A stretch of 33,504 nt of DNA from Phycisphaerales bacterium (GTDB lineage Bacteria > Planctomycetota > Phycisphaerae > Phycisphaerales > UBA1924): positions 1 to 33,504 of the forward strand of contig JAGQOH010000038.1 in the NCBI GenBank assembly GCA_020427635.1, given 5' to 3'. Below are positions 1 to 7,775 of this stretch, piece after piece (position 1 is the stretch's first letter; each line of letters starts with the position of its first letter). The translations under genes and the position numbers were made by a program. The notes under the pieces were generated by a model. It did no database searches and was not told the origin of the DNA. It saw only the letters and a list, made by a program, of their open reading frames with translations.

Positions 1-458
1 ATGTAGTCGGCGCTCTCCTTGCCAAATTCGCGGCGGAAAAAGTTGTTGCCATAGAGCACCTGGCGAATGATCGATTCGGGCGCGGGGACATTTGCATCGC
101 CCTCGTCGACTGACGAGCCGGAGACGAACCATCGCCCATCGGCGATGTAGTGTTTCAGGCGTTCGTAGCGCTGCGGGTAATACTCCTTCATCATTTCGTA
201 GCGTACGGAGCCCGTGAAGTTGAATACATAGTCTGGGTACTTCTCGAAGCGTTCGAAGTTTTGATCGAGCGTGTCGAGGATGAAGCGATCAATGGTGGTC
301 GAGTAGTCCCAGCGCCACTGCGTGTCCAGGTGCGCATAGCCAATGGCGTAGAGGGTCTTGTCCTTGGAAAGATCGAACATGGGCTGGCTCGGCCCTTGCT
401 GCGCGAGCGCAGGAGCTGACAGAAGACTCGCGACTGCGATCCCAAGAAAGCATTTCAT
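1..458 (-). CDS. Secreted GH38 alpha-mannosidase, N-terminal part (runs off left edge)
   Basis: The first 152 codons are present and the rest lies beyond base 1. The protein starts MKCFLGIAVASLLSAPALAQ, a signal peptide with a likely Ala-Gln cleavage after residue 19, so the enzyme is exported. Residues 41-50 read YAHLDTQWRW, the GH38 metal-site motif, with H43 and D45 the expected zinc ligands. Residues around 125-145 (NVPAPESI, then RQVLYGN and FFRREFG) match the bacterial family. GH38 enzymes remove alpha-linked mannose from glycans. The ATG overlaps the upstream permease stop as ATGA, so translation is probably coupled to the sugar ABC transporter, suggesting that mannose-containing polymers are trimmed outside the cytoplasm and the products imported. 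The linkage cut and the substrate are not visible here. The family call is firm; the catalytic nucleophile lies outside the window. Confidence 0.85.
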   Translation of the reverse strand, partial: MKCFLGIAVASLLSAPALAQQGPSQPMFDLSKDKTLYAIGYAHLDTQWRWDYSTTIDRFILDTLDQNFERFEKYPDYVFNFTGSVRYEMMKEYYPQRYERLKHYIADGRWFVSGSSVDEGDANVPAPESIIRQVLYGNNFFRREFGKESADY

Positions 459-1447
459 TGTCTTGCTCCGTGCAATCTGCGCAGGCCCGCATCGGCGAGC
501 GCTGCGCCGAGGATGACGCCACCCAGGACGACATTCTGCCAGAACCACTCGACCTGCATGAGGTTCATGCTGTTGTTGAGGACACCGATGATGAGGACGC
601 CGACGAGTGTGCCGGTCATGGAGCCGCGCCCGCCAAAGAGGCTTGTGCCTCCCACGACGACGGCAGCGATGACGTGGAGTTCCCACATCTCGCCGACCTT
701 CGGATCGCCGGCCATGAGCTTGCCGTCATGCACAGCCCCGACCAGACCGGCGAGTACACCGGTCAAGACATAGACGAAGAGCTTTGTGCGTCGGACGGGC
801 ACGCCGGCGAGCCAGGCGGCTTTTTCGTTGCTGCCGACGGCGATGATCTCTTTGCCGAGCACGGTACGGGAGAGCATGAGGGCGCAGAGCGCGTAGGTGG
901 CGAGCATCATGAGCACGGGCACGGGGAGCACGCGACCGAACCAGGGCTCAAGAATGAATCCGCGGCCGAGCGTTCGAAGCTCCGCAGGGAGTTCGTAGAT
1001 TGGCTGGCCATTGCAAAGGATGAATGCGGCGCCGCGCGCCATGAGCATTGCGGCGAGGGTGACGATGAAGGGCGGGATGGAGAGGCGCGCGACGACTGCG
1101 CCGGAGGTCGCGCCGACAGCACCGCCGCTGACCATTGCCGCGAGCACGCCGAGGGTGATGGCAAGCCACGGGGCGATCGCGCCGGAGAGGGCTTGCATGA
1201 CAAGCGCGGCGACGACGCCTGTGAGAGCAACGAGGGAGCCGACGGAGAGGTCGATGCCGCCCGTGACGATGACGGCGGTCATGCCAAAGGCGATCGTGCC
1301 CTGGAAGGAGACCTGGCCAAGGACGTTGACGATGTTGTCGGTGCGCGCAAAGCGTCCCTCGGTCAGGGCGGTCGCGCAGATCACGAGCACGACGAGAATG
1401 ATCGGCATGCGCGCTGAGAGGACGGTGCGCCAAACGCTGCGTTTCAC
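455..1447 (-). CDS. Sugar ABC transporter permease, RbsC/BPD_transp_2 family
   Basis: A 330-residue inner-membrane permease of the ribose/galactose type importers. Hydrophobic segments run nearly end to end, and residues about 64-70 carry the GGIDLSVGS signature typical of RbsC/XylH/MglC proteins. The length is normal for the family. The start is GTG at 1447, overlapping the ATPase stop as GTGA. The last codons overlap the mannosidase start as ATGA. It should form the membrane channel with the ATPase encoded upstream and receive substrate from the lipoprotein encoded first in the operon. The sugar carried cannot be read from the sequence; the mannosidase next door suggests mannose or a mannose-containing product. 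The large ORF on the opposite strand (458-1417) is a GC-rich shadow. Confidence 0.92.
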   Translation of the reverse strand: MKRSVWRTVLSARMPIILVVLVICATALTEGRFARTDNIVNVLGQVSFQGTIAFGMTAVIVTGGIDLSVGSLVALTGVVAALVMQALSGAIAPWLAITLGVLAAMVSGGAVGATSGAVVARLSIPPFIVTLAAMLMARGAAFILCNGQPIYELPAELRTLGRGFILEPWFGRVLPVPVLMMLATYALCALMLSRTVLGKEIIAVGSNEKAAWLAGVPVRRTKLFVYVLTGVLAGLVGAVHDGKLMAGDPKVGEMWELHVIAAVVVGGTSLFGGRGSMTGTLVGVLIIGVLNNSMNLMQVEWFWQNVVLGGVILGAALADAGLRRLHGARQ

Positions 1448-2958
1448 GGCATCGCCTCCACACCGCCGACGGCAAGGCGCATGACCTCTTCCTGCGTGAC
1501 GGATCGCTCCATGTTGGACAGCGTAGCGACGAGGCGGCCGCGGCGCATGACCGCGATGCGATCGCCAAGCGCCAGCACTTCGGGCAGTTCGGAGGAGACG
1601 ACGACGACCGCGCCGCCACGGGCCGCGATGGCATCGATCATGGCATGGATTTCGGCCTTTGCGCCAACGTCGACGCCGCGCGTCGGTTCATCGAAGATGC
1701 ACACGGGGTAGTCGCGCATGAGCCAACGCGCGAGGAGCACTTTTTGTTGGTTGCCGCCTGAGAGGGTCGCGGCGGCGACTTCGCTGCTCGCGGCGCGAAT
1801 GGCATGTTCGCGCAGGAGCTCGCGGGCCACTTCCCGTTCGTGGCGCTGACGAACGAGCCCGCGATGTGTTGCAGCATGGCGATGGGCAAGCAGGAGGTTT
1901 TCGCGCACGGACCGCTCGAGCAGCACGCCCTCGCCCTTGCGATCTTCGGGAATGAAGGCGACGCCCGCGCGCTGAGCGTCGCGCGGTGATCGAAATGGGC
2001 CGTGCATTGGTCCGACCTGGACGAGGCCGCGGACGCCTGGGAGCGCGCCGAAGACAGCGCGCGCGACGGAGCTGCGCCCGGAGCCGACGAGGCCCGCGAG
2101 GCAGAGGACCTCGCCGCGGCGCACTTCGAAGGAGACATCGGCGAAGCGTCCCGGCGCTGACAGGCTCTCAACGCGCAGGGCGATGTCTCCGGGGGTCCGT
2201 GCCGCGGGTCGATGCGTGGCGACCGATCGCCCGACGGCCTCGCGGATCAATGTTTCGCGATCAGTGTCGGTGATCGAGCGCGTCGAGACGTGCTTGCCAT
2301 CTCGGAGGACGGTGACGGCCTGGGCGAGTTCGAAGACTTCCTCGAGGCGATGGGAGATGTAGAGCACGCTGACGCCGCGGGCCGTGAGTTCGCGCACGAT
2401 GGCGAAGAGCCGCTCGACTTCGATGGGCGTGAGGACGGCGGAGGGTTCGTCGAGGACGAGGACGCGCGCATCCATCGAGAGGGCCCGAGCGATCTCGATC
2501 ATTTGCTGGTTGGCGACATTGAGTTCGCCGGCCCGCACCCCGGGGGACAATGGCGTGCGCAATCGAGCAAGCAGGGCCTGTGCAGCACTTTCGAGTGCGC
2601 GCTTCTGAACGAGGCCACTGCCACGGCGATGCGGCCAGCGCCCCAGGAAGACATTCTCGGCCACGGACAGGTCTGGGGCGATCGACAACTCCTGGTGTAC
2701 GACGGCGATGCCCAACTGCTGCGCCTGGCGCGCAGATCGTGGTTCGAGGACCTGACCATCGAGGTGTAGTTGCCCTCCATCAGGGCGCAAGCTTCCGCCC
2801 AGGATGTTCATGAGGGTGCTCTTACCCGCGCCGTTCTCGCCGACGATCGCGTGCACGACGCCGGGGCACACCTCGAACGAGACACCATCGAGGGCGACGA
2901 CGCCGCCAAAGCGCTTGCGGACGTCTGTGAATCGAAGCCTTGGCGGGGTTTCAACCAT
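1444..2958 (-). CDS. Sugar ABC transporter ATP-binding protein, RbsA/MglA type
   Basis: A 504-residue protein with two tandem ABC domains, the hallmark of RbsA/MglA/XylG ATPases. Domain 1 has Walker A GENGAGKST at residues 40-48, a degenerate signature (NVANQQ), and Walker B VLVLDEPSAVL. Domain 2 has a degenerate P-loop (GLVGSGRSS), a canonical LSGGNQQ signature and FDEPTRGVDVG. This asymmetry is normal in the family. I chose ATG 2958 (MVETPPRLRF) over a longer in-frame start at 3015, because it gives the usual N-terminus and overlaps the binding-protein stop by 8 bp. It energises import of the sugar bound by the upstream lipoprotein. Confidence 0.93.
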   Translation of the reverse strand: MVETPPRLRFTDVRKRFGGVVALDGVSFEVCPGVVHAIVGENGAGKSTLMNILGGSLRPDGGQLHLDGQVLEPRSARQAQQLGIAVVHQELSIAPDLSVAENVFLGRWPHRRGSGLVQKRALESAAQALLARLRTPLSPGVRAGELNVANQQMIEIARALSMDARVLVLDEPSAVLTPIEVERLFAIVRELTARGVSVLYISHRLEEVFELAQAVTVLRDGKHVSTRSITDTDRETLIREAVGRSVATHRPAARTPGDIALRVESLSAPGRFADVSFEVRRGEVLCLAGLVGSGRSSVARAVFGALPGVRGLVQVGPMHGPFRSPRDAQRAGVAFIPEDRKGEGVLLERSVRENLLLAHRHAATHRGLVRQRHEREVARELLREHAIRAASSEVAAATLSGGNQQKVLLARWLMRDYPVCIFDEPTRGVDVGAKAEIHAMIDAIAARGGAVVVVSSELPEVLALGDRIAVMRRGRLVATLSNMERSVTQEEVMRLAVGGVEAMP

Positions 2959-3910
2959 CCTGCGCGCTTTCGCGCGTGTACCGCCCCACTTCGACGGGCA
3001 CGATTGCGGGCACATCCTCTCCGTTGAGGAGGTCGTGGAGTGTGCTGATGGTCAGTTCGCCAATCCGCGTTGGATATTGGATGACATCGCCAAAGATGTC
3101 GCCGGCGGCGATGTGCTGTCGGGCCTCGGGCGTCGCGTCGTAGCCGACGATTGCGACCTTGCCTGCGCGGCCGCTTGCTTCGACCGCAGCGAGCGCGCCG
3201 AGGGCGGAGTCGTCATTGATGCCAAAGACCCCGGCGAGTTCAGGATGGCGTTGCAGGACGTCCTCCATCACGCTGACGGCCCGATCGCGTCGCCCTTCTG
3301 CGGCAAGTTCGGCGACGATCTCGATCTCGGGATGCGAGGCGAGTTCCTCGCGGAATCCCTTGACGCGATCGGTCACGCTCGAGACTTCGGGGTGGGAGAG
3401 GATCGCGACCTTGCCCGAGCCGCCAATGGCCTCGACCATGAGTCGTCCGGCTTCGCGTCCGCCGGCGACGTTGTCCGAAGCGATGTGGGCGGCGACCTTG
3501 CCAAGCGGTGAGGCACTTGCAATGTCGGCGGTGACGATTGGGACATGTGCCTCGTTGGCGGCGAGCACGCTTGCGCCGACGCTGCGCGAGTCCGCGGGGC
3601 ACAGCACGATCGCGTTGACATCTTGTGCGAGGAACTCGTTGATCTGGTCGGCCTGGCGGGCGGCGTCGAACTCGGCGCTGACCACCAGCAATTGATAGTC
3701 GTGCTTCTTTGCCTCGGCTTCGAGGCCCGCTCGAAGCTCCTGATAGAACTGGTGCTGCATGGTGAGCAGGCTGACGCCGATCCGGACCGGCGCGTCAGTT
3801 TTTGCAGCATCGACAGGTGGCGTATCGCGCTTCGTGCAACCAGCGCAGGCGAGGACCACCGCCAAGGCCCACCGCACTCCGCCCAACCCGCTGCGTCTGC
3901 ATCGCTTCAT
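2951..3910 (-). CDS. Sugar-binding lipoprotein, periplasmic-binding protein of RbsB type
   Basis: A 319-residue substrate-binding protein, first gene of the uptake operon. The start is ATG 3910 (MKRCRRSG), preceded by GAGGAGG at 3920-3926. A longer in-frame start at 3973 would hide the signal peptide. A basic N-terminus and hydrophobic stretch lead to LACAGC, a lipobox, so it is probably lipid-anchored rather than free. The mature part has the periplasmic-binding-protein type 1 fold of sugar binders: PVRIGVSLLTMQHQFYQEL near the start, later NAIVLCPADS, and a C-terminal half with GVFGINDDSALGALAA and VAIVGYDATPEA. These are typical of RbsB-like proteins. It delivers ligand to the permease and ATPase encoded downstream. 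The ligand is unknown. It is transcribed divergently from argR across a 106-bp gap; I see no convincing promoter for it. Confidence 0.9.
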   Translation of the reverse strand: MKRCRRSGLGGVRWALAVVLACAGCTKRDTPPVDAAKTDAPVRIGVSLLTMQHQFYQELRAGLEAEAKKHDYQLLVVSAEFDAARQADQINEFLAQDVNAIVLCPADSRSVGASVLAANEAHVPIVTADIASASPLGKVAAHIASDNVAGGREAGRLMVEAIGGSGKVAILSHPEVSSVTDRVKGFREELASHPEIEIVAELAAEGRRDRAVSVMEDVLQRHPELAGVFGINDDSALGALAAVEASGRAGKVAIVGYDATPEARQHIAAGDIFGDVIQYPTRIGELTISTLHDLLNGEDVPAIVPVEVGRYTRESAQDG

Positions 3911-3919
3911 GAGTCTGTG

Positions 3920-3926
3920 CCTCCTC
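3920..3926 (-). promoter_or_regulatory. Strong ribosome-binding site deciding the start of the binding-protein gene
   Basis: On the minus strand GAGGAGG lies 9 nt before ATG 3910. It supports that start over the upstream in-frame ATG at 3973, which has no such site. Confidence 0.7.
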
Positions 3927-3981
3927 ACGCTGGGAAGAGCAGATGGTACCGGCGGGCGCGCCTGACCGCCCATGCGGCCGC

Positions 3982-4010
3982 TTGCATGTTTTTGCGATTC
4001 CGTGTATACT
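3982..4010 (+). promoter_or_regulatory. Promoter of argR, apparently leaderless
   Basis: TTGCAT (3982-3987) and TATACT (4005-4010) are separated by exactly 17 bp and resemble sigma-70 -35 and -10 boxes. A start site 7 nt past the -10 falls on the A of the argR ATG (4017). There is no Shine-Dalgarno sequence before that ATG, so the transcript is probably leaderless. The -10 match is good (5/6); the -35 is weaker (3/6). Confidence 0.55.
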
Positions 4011-4016
4011 CATGCA
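3983..4016 (+). promoter_or_regulatory. Candidate tandem ARG boxes (ArgR operators)
   Basis: The second box, TGTAT-ACTC-ATGCA (4003-4016), has the TGNAT-N4-ATNCA form of the ArgR operator with 9 of 10 arm positions symmetric. A weaker box, TGCAT-GTTT-TTGCG, starts at 3983. The starts are 20 bp apart, close to the 21-bp spacing of paired E. coli ARG boxes. Both lie over the argR promoter, consistent with autorepression and arginine control of the whole operon. The operator call is inference. Confidence 0.4.
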
Positions 4017-4475
4017 ATGCCACGCCAGCGTCGCCAGCATCTGATCGCCCAGTACCTCCGCACGCACCAAGTGACGAGCCAGGAGGAATTGGCCCTTGCG
4101 CTGGCCAACGCGGGCGAAATCGCGACGCAGGCCACGATCTCACGGGACTTGGCGGCCCTTGGCGCCCTGAAGGGGCCGGGCGGCTACCTCGTCCCGGAAG
4201 CGCCGACGGCAGCGCCCTCGACGGGGCGGGAGCCCTCGGCGCTCGAGGCGACGCTCCGTCGCCATGCGGTGTGGGTTCGCCAGGCGGATGCTCTCGTCGT
4301 GATCCGCACGGCGCCGGGACACGCCTCGCTTGTGGGGGATGTGCTCGACCGGGCGATGCCCAAGGGCGGCGTGGGCACGATCGCGGGGGATGACACGGTG
4401 TTCCTTGCGACCACTAGCAAGACCGCGGCGGGCAAGTTGACCCGCCATCTCCATGCAGCCCTTCTCGAAAGCTGA
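4017..4475 (+). CDS. argR: Arginine repressor ArgR
   Basis: A 152-residue ArgR/AhrC-family regulator, normal length. Residues 1-65 form the winged helix (MPRQRRQHLIAQYL, then SQEELALAL, then QATISRDLAALGA, the recognition helix). The C-terminal half contains VVIRTAPGHASLVGDVLD and GTIAGDDTVF, the hexamerisation and arginine-binding core; the paired aspartates are the usual ligand contacts. ArgR represses arginine biosynthesis when arginine is plentiful. I chose ATG 4017 because it gives the standard N-terminus; an in-frame start at 3972 would place the promoter inside the gene. It is the first gene of the arg-pro operon, 6 bp from argF'. Putative ARG boxes over its promoter suggest it controls itself and the genes behind it. 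Confidence 0.93.
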   Translation: MPRQRRQHLIAQYLRTHQVTSQEELALALANAGEIATQATISRDLAALGALKGPGGYLVPEAPTAAPSTGREPSALEATLRRHAVWVRQADALVVIRTAPGHASLVGDVLDRAMPKGGVGTIAGDDTVFLATTSKTAAGKLTRHLHAALLES

Positions 4476-4481
4476 TTCGCC

Positions 4482-5513
4482 ATGCCCAAGCACTTCATCA
4501 CGACACAGGGTTGGACGCGCGACGAGTTGCAGACGCTCATTGACGAGGCGTGTGCGCTGCGGCTTGCCCCGATCCAGCCGCTGCTCGCGGGCAAGACTGT
4601 GGCGCTGCTCTTCTTCAATCCTTCGTTGCGCACGCGCACGTCATTTGAAGTCGGCGCGTGGCAACTCGGGGGGCATGCCGTCGTCCTTGAGCCCGGCAAG
4701 GCGGCGTGGCCCATCGCCTTTGATGATGGCGCCAGGATGGACGGCATCGAAGAGGAACACGTTCGCGAGGTCGCGCGTGTGCTGTCGCGGTACTGCGACA
4801 TCATCGCAGTGCGCTGCTTCCCGAAGTTTGTGGATTGGACCATCGATCGCCAGGATCGAGTGGTCCGGGCGTTTGCGCGCCACGCGACGGTGCCCGTCAT
4901 CAACATGGAAACCATTGAGCATCCATGCCAGGAGCTTGCGCACATCATGGCACTGCAGCAGCGACTAGGCGGACTGCAGGGGCGCAAGTATGTGCTGACG
5001 TGGACGTATCACCCCAAGCCACTCAATACGGCTGTTGCCAACTCCGCTGCAATGATCGCGACGAAGTTCGGCATGGACGTCACATTGCTGTGTCCGAGTG
5101 AGGACTACAGGCTTGACGAGCGCTATATGCAGGCAGCTGCGGACAACGCGCACGCTTCTGGCGGATCATTTCGTGTGTCACATGACATCAACGCAAGCTA
5201 TGACGGTGCGGAGATCGTCTACGCCAAGAGTTGGGGCGCGCTGCCATACTTCGGGCGCTGGGAAGAAGAGAAGCCTATCCGCGACGCGCATCGGCACTTC
5301 ATCGTTGACGAGGCGAAGATGGCTCGAACGGCCAAGGCGGTTTTTAGTCACTGCCTGCCCGCGCGGCGCAACATCAAGGCAACCGATGCGGTCATGGATG
5401 CGCCAACCTCTTTGGTCGTTGATGAAGCGGAGAATCGTCTGCATGTGCAGAAGGCGCTGCTTGCCCATCTTGTCGGCGCGCACGCCGCGCCATTGCTGGA
5501 GGCCGTGCATTGA
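4482..5513 (+). CDS. argF': N-acetylornithine carbamoyltransferase (AOTCase)
   Basis: A 343-residue transcarbamylase that carbamoylates N-acetyl-L-ornithine to N-acetyl-L-citrulline. The carbamoyl-phosphate loop is FFNPSLRTRTSFE (residues 44-56), followed by HPCQELAH and HCLPARRN. It lines up almost residue for residue with my recollection of the Xanthomonas campestris enzyme, including VLEPGKAAWPI, NMETIEHPCQELAH, KYVLTWTYHPKPLN, KSWGALPYFG and NIKATDAVMD. Two specificity features are visible: W76 (Xanthomonas W77) and E91 in DGIEEEH. E91 aligns with Xanthomonas E92, which is Pro in the N-succinylornithine enzymes. Ordinary ornithine carbamoyltransferases lack both. It lies 6 bp after argR, and its stop overlaps the argG start. 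The enzyme class is near certain; the acetyl-versus-succinyl choice rests on E91 and the neighbours. Confidence 0.93.
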   Translation: MPKHFITTQGWTRDELQTLIDEACALRLAPIQPLLAGKTVALLFFNPSLRTRTSFEVGAWQLGGHAVVLEPGKAAWPIAFDDGARMDGIEEEHVREVARVLSRYCDIIAVRCFPKFVDWTIDRQDRVVRAFARHATVPVINMETIEHPCQELAHIMALQQRLGGLQGRKYVLTWTYHPKPLNTAVANSAAMIATKFGMDVTLLCPSEDYRLDERYMQAAADNAHASGGSFRVSHDINASYDGAEIVYAKSWGALPYFGRWEEEKPIRDAHRHFIVDEAKMARTAKAVFSHCLPARRNIKATDAVMDAPTSLVVDEAENRLHVQKALLAHLVGAHAAPLLEAVH

Positions 5514-6739
5514 AAAAGGGCACTGTTATTCTTGCATTCTCTGGGGGCTTGGACACGAGCTACTGCGTGCCCGCGCTCGCGGAGCGCGGCTTCAGCGTGA
5601 TCACGCTCTTCGTGGACACAGGTGGCATCACCGAAGCGGACGCCAAGGCGATTGAACGGCGCGCGCTCACGCTTGGCGCGGCACAGCACCTGCATGTGGA
5701 TGCGCGCGAGGAACTGTGGTCATCGTTTGTTGTGCCCTTCGTGATGGGCGGCTCGCTGTACCAGGACCAGTACCCCTTGCTTTGCTCGGATCGCTATGTC
5801 ATTGCACAGAACATGGCCAGCGCGGCGGAAGCGCATGATGCGGTCGCGATTGCACATGGGTGCACAGCCATGGGCAACGACCAGGTGCGGTTTGACGTGT
5901 CGCTGGCTTGCCTGACCGATCTACCGGTGCTCGCGCCAATTCGCGATGTCCAGGCCTTCACGCGCACGCCACGTCAGTATGAGATTGATGCGCTGCGCAA
6001 TTGGGGCCACGACGTGGACGCCACGGTCAAGCGGTACACAATCAACCGCAACTTGCTTGGGGCCACGATCTCCGGCTCTGAGATCGATCGTTTTGAACCT
6101 CCCGCTCATGATGCTCGACAGATGACGGCGCCGCCCGAAGCGTGGCCTGGCGCACCGACGCGCTGCACGATCGAGTTCGCGCAAGGTGTGGCGGTTGCGC
6201 TCGATAGTGTTTCCATGGATGGCTCGGCGATCTTGGCCAAGCTCAATGCAATGTTCGGCTCGCATGGGGTCGGTCGCGGCATCTATACGGGCGATACGGT
6301 AATCGGATTGAAGGGGCGCATCGTGTATGAGGCGCCGGGGCTCACAGCGCTGCTCTGTGCACATCGAGCGCTGGATGAGCTTGTGCTCTCCCGCGCACAG
6401 GCCCGCGCTAAGCCCGGCATTGCACGTCAGTGGACGGAGCTTGTGTACAGCGGCTTCTTTCATGATCCGGTGTGCCAGGACCTTGAGGCATTCCTGCGCA
6501 GCACGCAGCGCCTCGTGACGGGCACAGTGACGCTTGAGGCGATTGGTGGTGGTTGCACTGCTGTCGCGGTCACGTCACCCAACATGCTGACGCGCGCCGG
6601 CGCAAGCTATGCCCAGCACGCGGACTGGTCGGCCTCTGATGCGGAGGGCTTCATCAAGCTGCTTGGCATGTCGAGCGTGATGGCTGCGACGCGCAGTAGT
6701 CAAAGCACACCGCAACATGAGGTGATTGGTATTGCCTGA
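5510..6739 (+). CDS. argG: Argininosuccinate synthase
   Basis: A 409-residue ATP-dependent ligase joining citrulline and aspartate. The PP-loop SGGLDTS is at residues 11-17. Later segments include GCTAMGNDQVRFD, which binds substrate, and RNLLGATISGSEID. The start is TTG at 5510, overlapping the argF' stop as TTGA; I see no better in-frame start, and the conserved KKGTVILAFSGGLDTS follows at once. Its substrate citrulline is made here by deacetylation of acetylcitrulline, so it follows ArgE in the pathway although it precedes argE in the operon. The sequence departs from the common ArgG type after the PP-loop, which may reflect the subfamily found with AOTCase; I cannot test this without alignment. 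Confidence 0.9.
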   Translation: MKKGTVILAFSGGLDTSYCVPALAERGFSVITLFVDTGGITEADAKAIERRALTLGAAQHLHVDAREELWSSFVVPFVMGGSLYQDQYPLLCSDRYVIAQNMASAAEAHDAVAIAHGCTAMGNDQVRFDVSLACLTDLPVLAPIRDVQAFTRTPRQYEIDALRNWGHDVDATVKRYTINRNLLGATISGSEIDRFEPPAHDARQMTAPPEAWPGAPTRCTIEFAQGVAVALDSVSMDGSAILAKLNAMFGSHGVGRGIYTGDTVIGLKGRIVYEAPGLTALLCAHRALDELVLSRAQARAKPGIARQWTELVYSGFFHDPVCQDLEAFLRSTQRLVTGTVTLEAIGGGCTAVAVTSPNMLTRAGASYAQHADWSASDAEGFIKLLGMSSVMAATRSSQSTPQHEVIGIA

Positions 6740-7766
6740 CGAAGTGCTCGAACACCTGAGGGCGTTGGTGCGCCACGACACGACGAATCCGCCGCGCGAT
6801 CCTGCTCGCGTTGGCGCCATCGTGGACTATGTCATGCGCTCGCTCCAGGGGGCTGGGTGCACGGTTCACGTCGACGATCTAGGGAGTGGTTGCGTGAATG
6901 TGCTTGCCACTCGGGACTCGCCACGCCTGCTGATCAATTGTCATCTGGACACTGTGCCGACCGATGGCGGCTGGAGCCGCGATCCGTTCGCGCTCGCGGT
7001 GAAGCACGGGCGAGCGATCGGGCTTGGCGCGTGCGACGTCAAGGGTGCCGCTGCATGCTTGCTGGCTGCGCTGCATCGCACGAAGGGGCCAGCGGCCGTG
7101 CTCTTCACGACCGACGAAGAGGCGGGTCAGGCGACGTGCGTGCGGACATTTCTGCGCGCAGTGCCATCGTGGGTGCAGCGGGTGGTTGTCTCCGAGCCCA
7201 CGCAGTGCCAAGTCGTCACCGAACACCGGGCGGTCCTCACTGCGACGCGGGTCTTTCTGGGTGATGGCGGGCACACATCACAGCCGCTCAACGGGCATCG
7301 CAGCGCCATCCATGACGCGATGCAGTGGAGCGCGCGATGCCTGGACGATCCGGTACTGCGCGCGGAACGCCTGAATTTCGGCGCGATCAGCGGCGGCGTG
7401 AAGGCGAACGTCGTTGCCGCTACTGCGTCGCTTACATATGGATTGCGTCCGAGTGCTGCCCAGTCCCTGGCGGCACTTCAAGATCGGCTTGCGGCGCACA
7501 CGCCCGACGGTGCGCGGACGCAAGCCACGGAGCGTTTCCGTGCGCCGGGTCTGCATCCCAGTGGGCATGACTTTGCAGCGGAGCTTGCTGTGCCTCAGGG
7601 CAGTCCGGTTGACTTCTGGACCGAGGCGGCGCTCTTTGCAGAGGCTGGTCTGCCCGCGGCGGTCTTTGGTCCCGGCGACATTGCCCAGGCGCACACGCCC
7701 TATGAATTCATCGAGCTTGAACAGCTCGAGCGCGCGTCAGATACATACACCCATCTGTTTTCGTGA
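6732..7766 (+). CDS. argE: M20-family deacetylase: N-acetylcitrulline / N-acetylornithine deacetylase
   Basis: A 344-residue metallohydrolase of the ArgE/DapE family. Zinc-site residues visible are H71 and D73 (NCHLDTVP), D102 (GACDVKGAA), E129/E130 (TTDEEAG, the catalytic base and a ligand), SEPT, and a late AHTPYE histidine. Beside an AOTCase, the substrate is expected to be N-acetyl-L-citrulline, giving citrulline for ArgG. I place the start at TTG 6732, because GAGGTG (6719-6724) lies 7 nt upstream and the reading begins LPDEVLEHL. The alternative TTG 6726 is only 1 nt from that site. It overlaps the end of argG by 8 bp. Substrate choice is inferred from context. Confidence 0.88.
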   Translation: MPDEVLEHLRALVRHDTTNPPRDPARVGAIVDYVMRSLQGAGCTVHVDDLGSGCVNVLATRDSPRLLINCHLDTVPTDGGWSRDPFALAVKHGRAIGLGACDVKGAAACLLAALHRTKGPAAVLFTTDEEAGQATCVRTFLRAVPSWVQRVVVSEPTQCQVVTEHRAVLTATRVFLGDGGHTSQPLNGHRSAIHDAMQWSARCLDDPVLRAERLNFGAISGGVKANVVAATASLTYGLRPSAAQSLAALQDRLAAHTPDGARTQATERFRAPGLHPSGHDFAAELAVPQGSPVDFWTEAALFAEAGLPAAVFGPGDIAQAHTPYEFIELEQLERASDTYTHLFS

Positions 7767-7775
7767 GATCAACAC

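Noticed and set aside
458..1417. 319-residue plus-strand ORF opposite the permease
   Set aside because: Extremely rich in Asp, Glu, His and Gly, with no domain; it mirrors the codon pattern of the real permease in GC-rich DNA.
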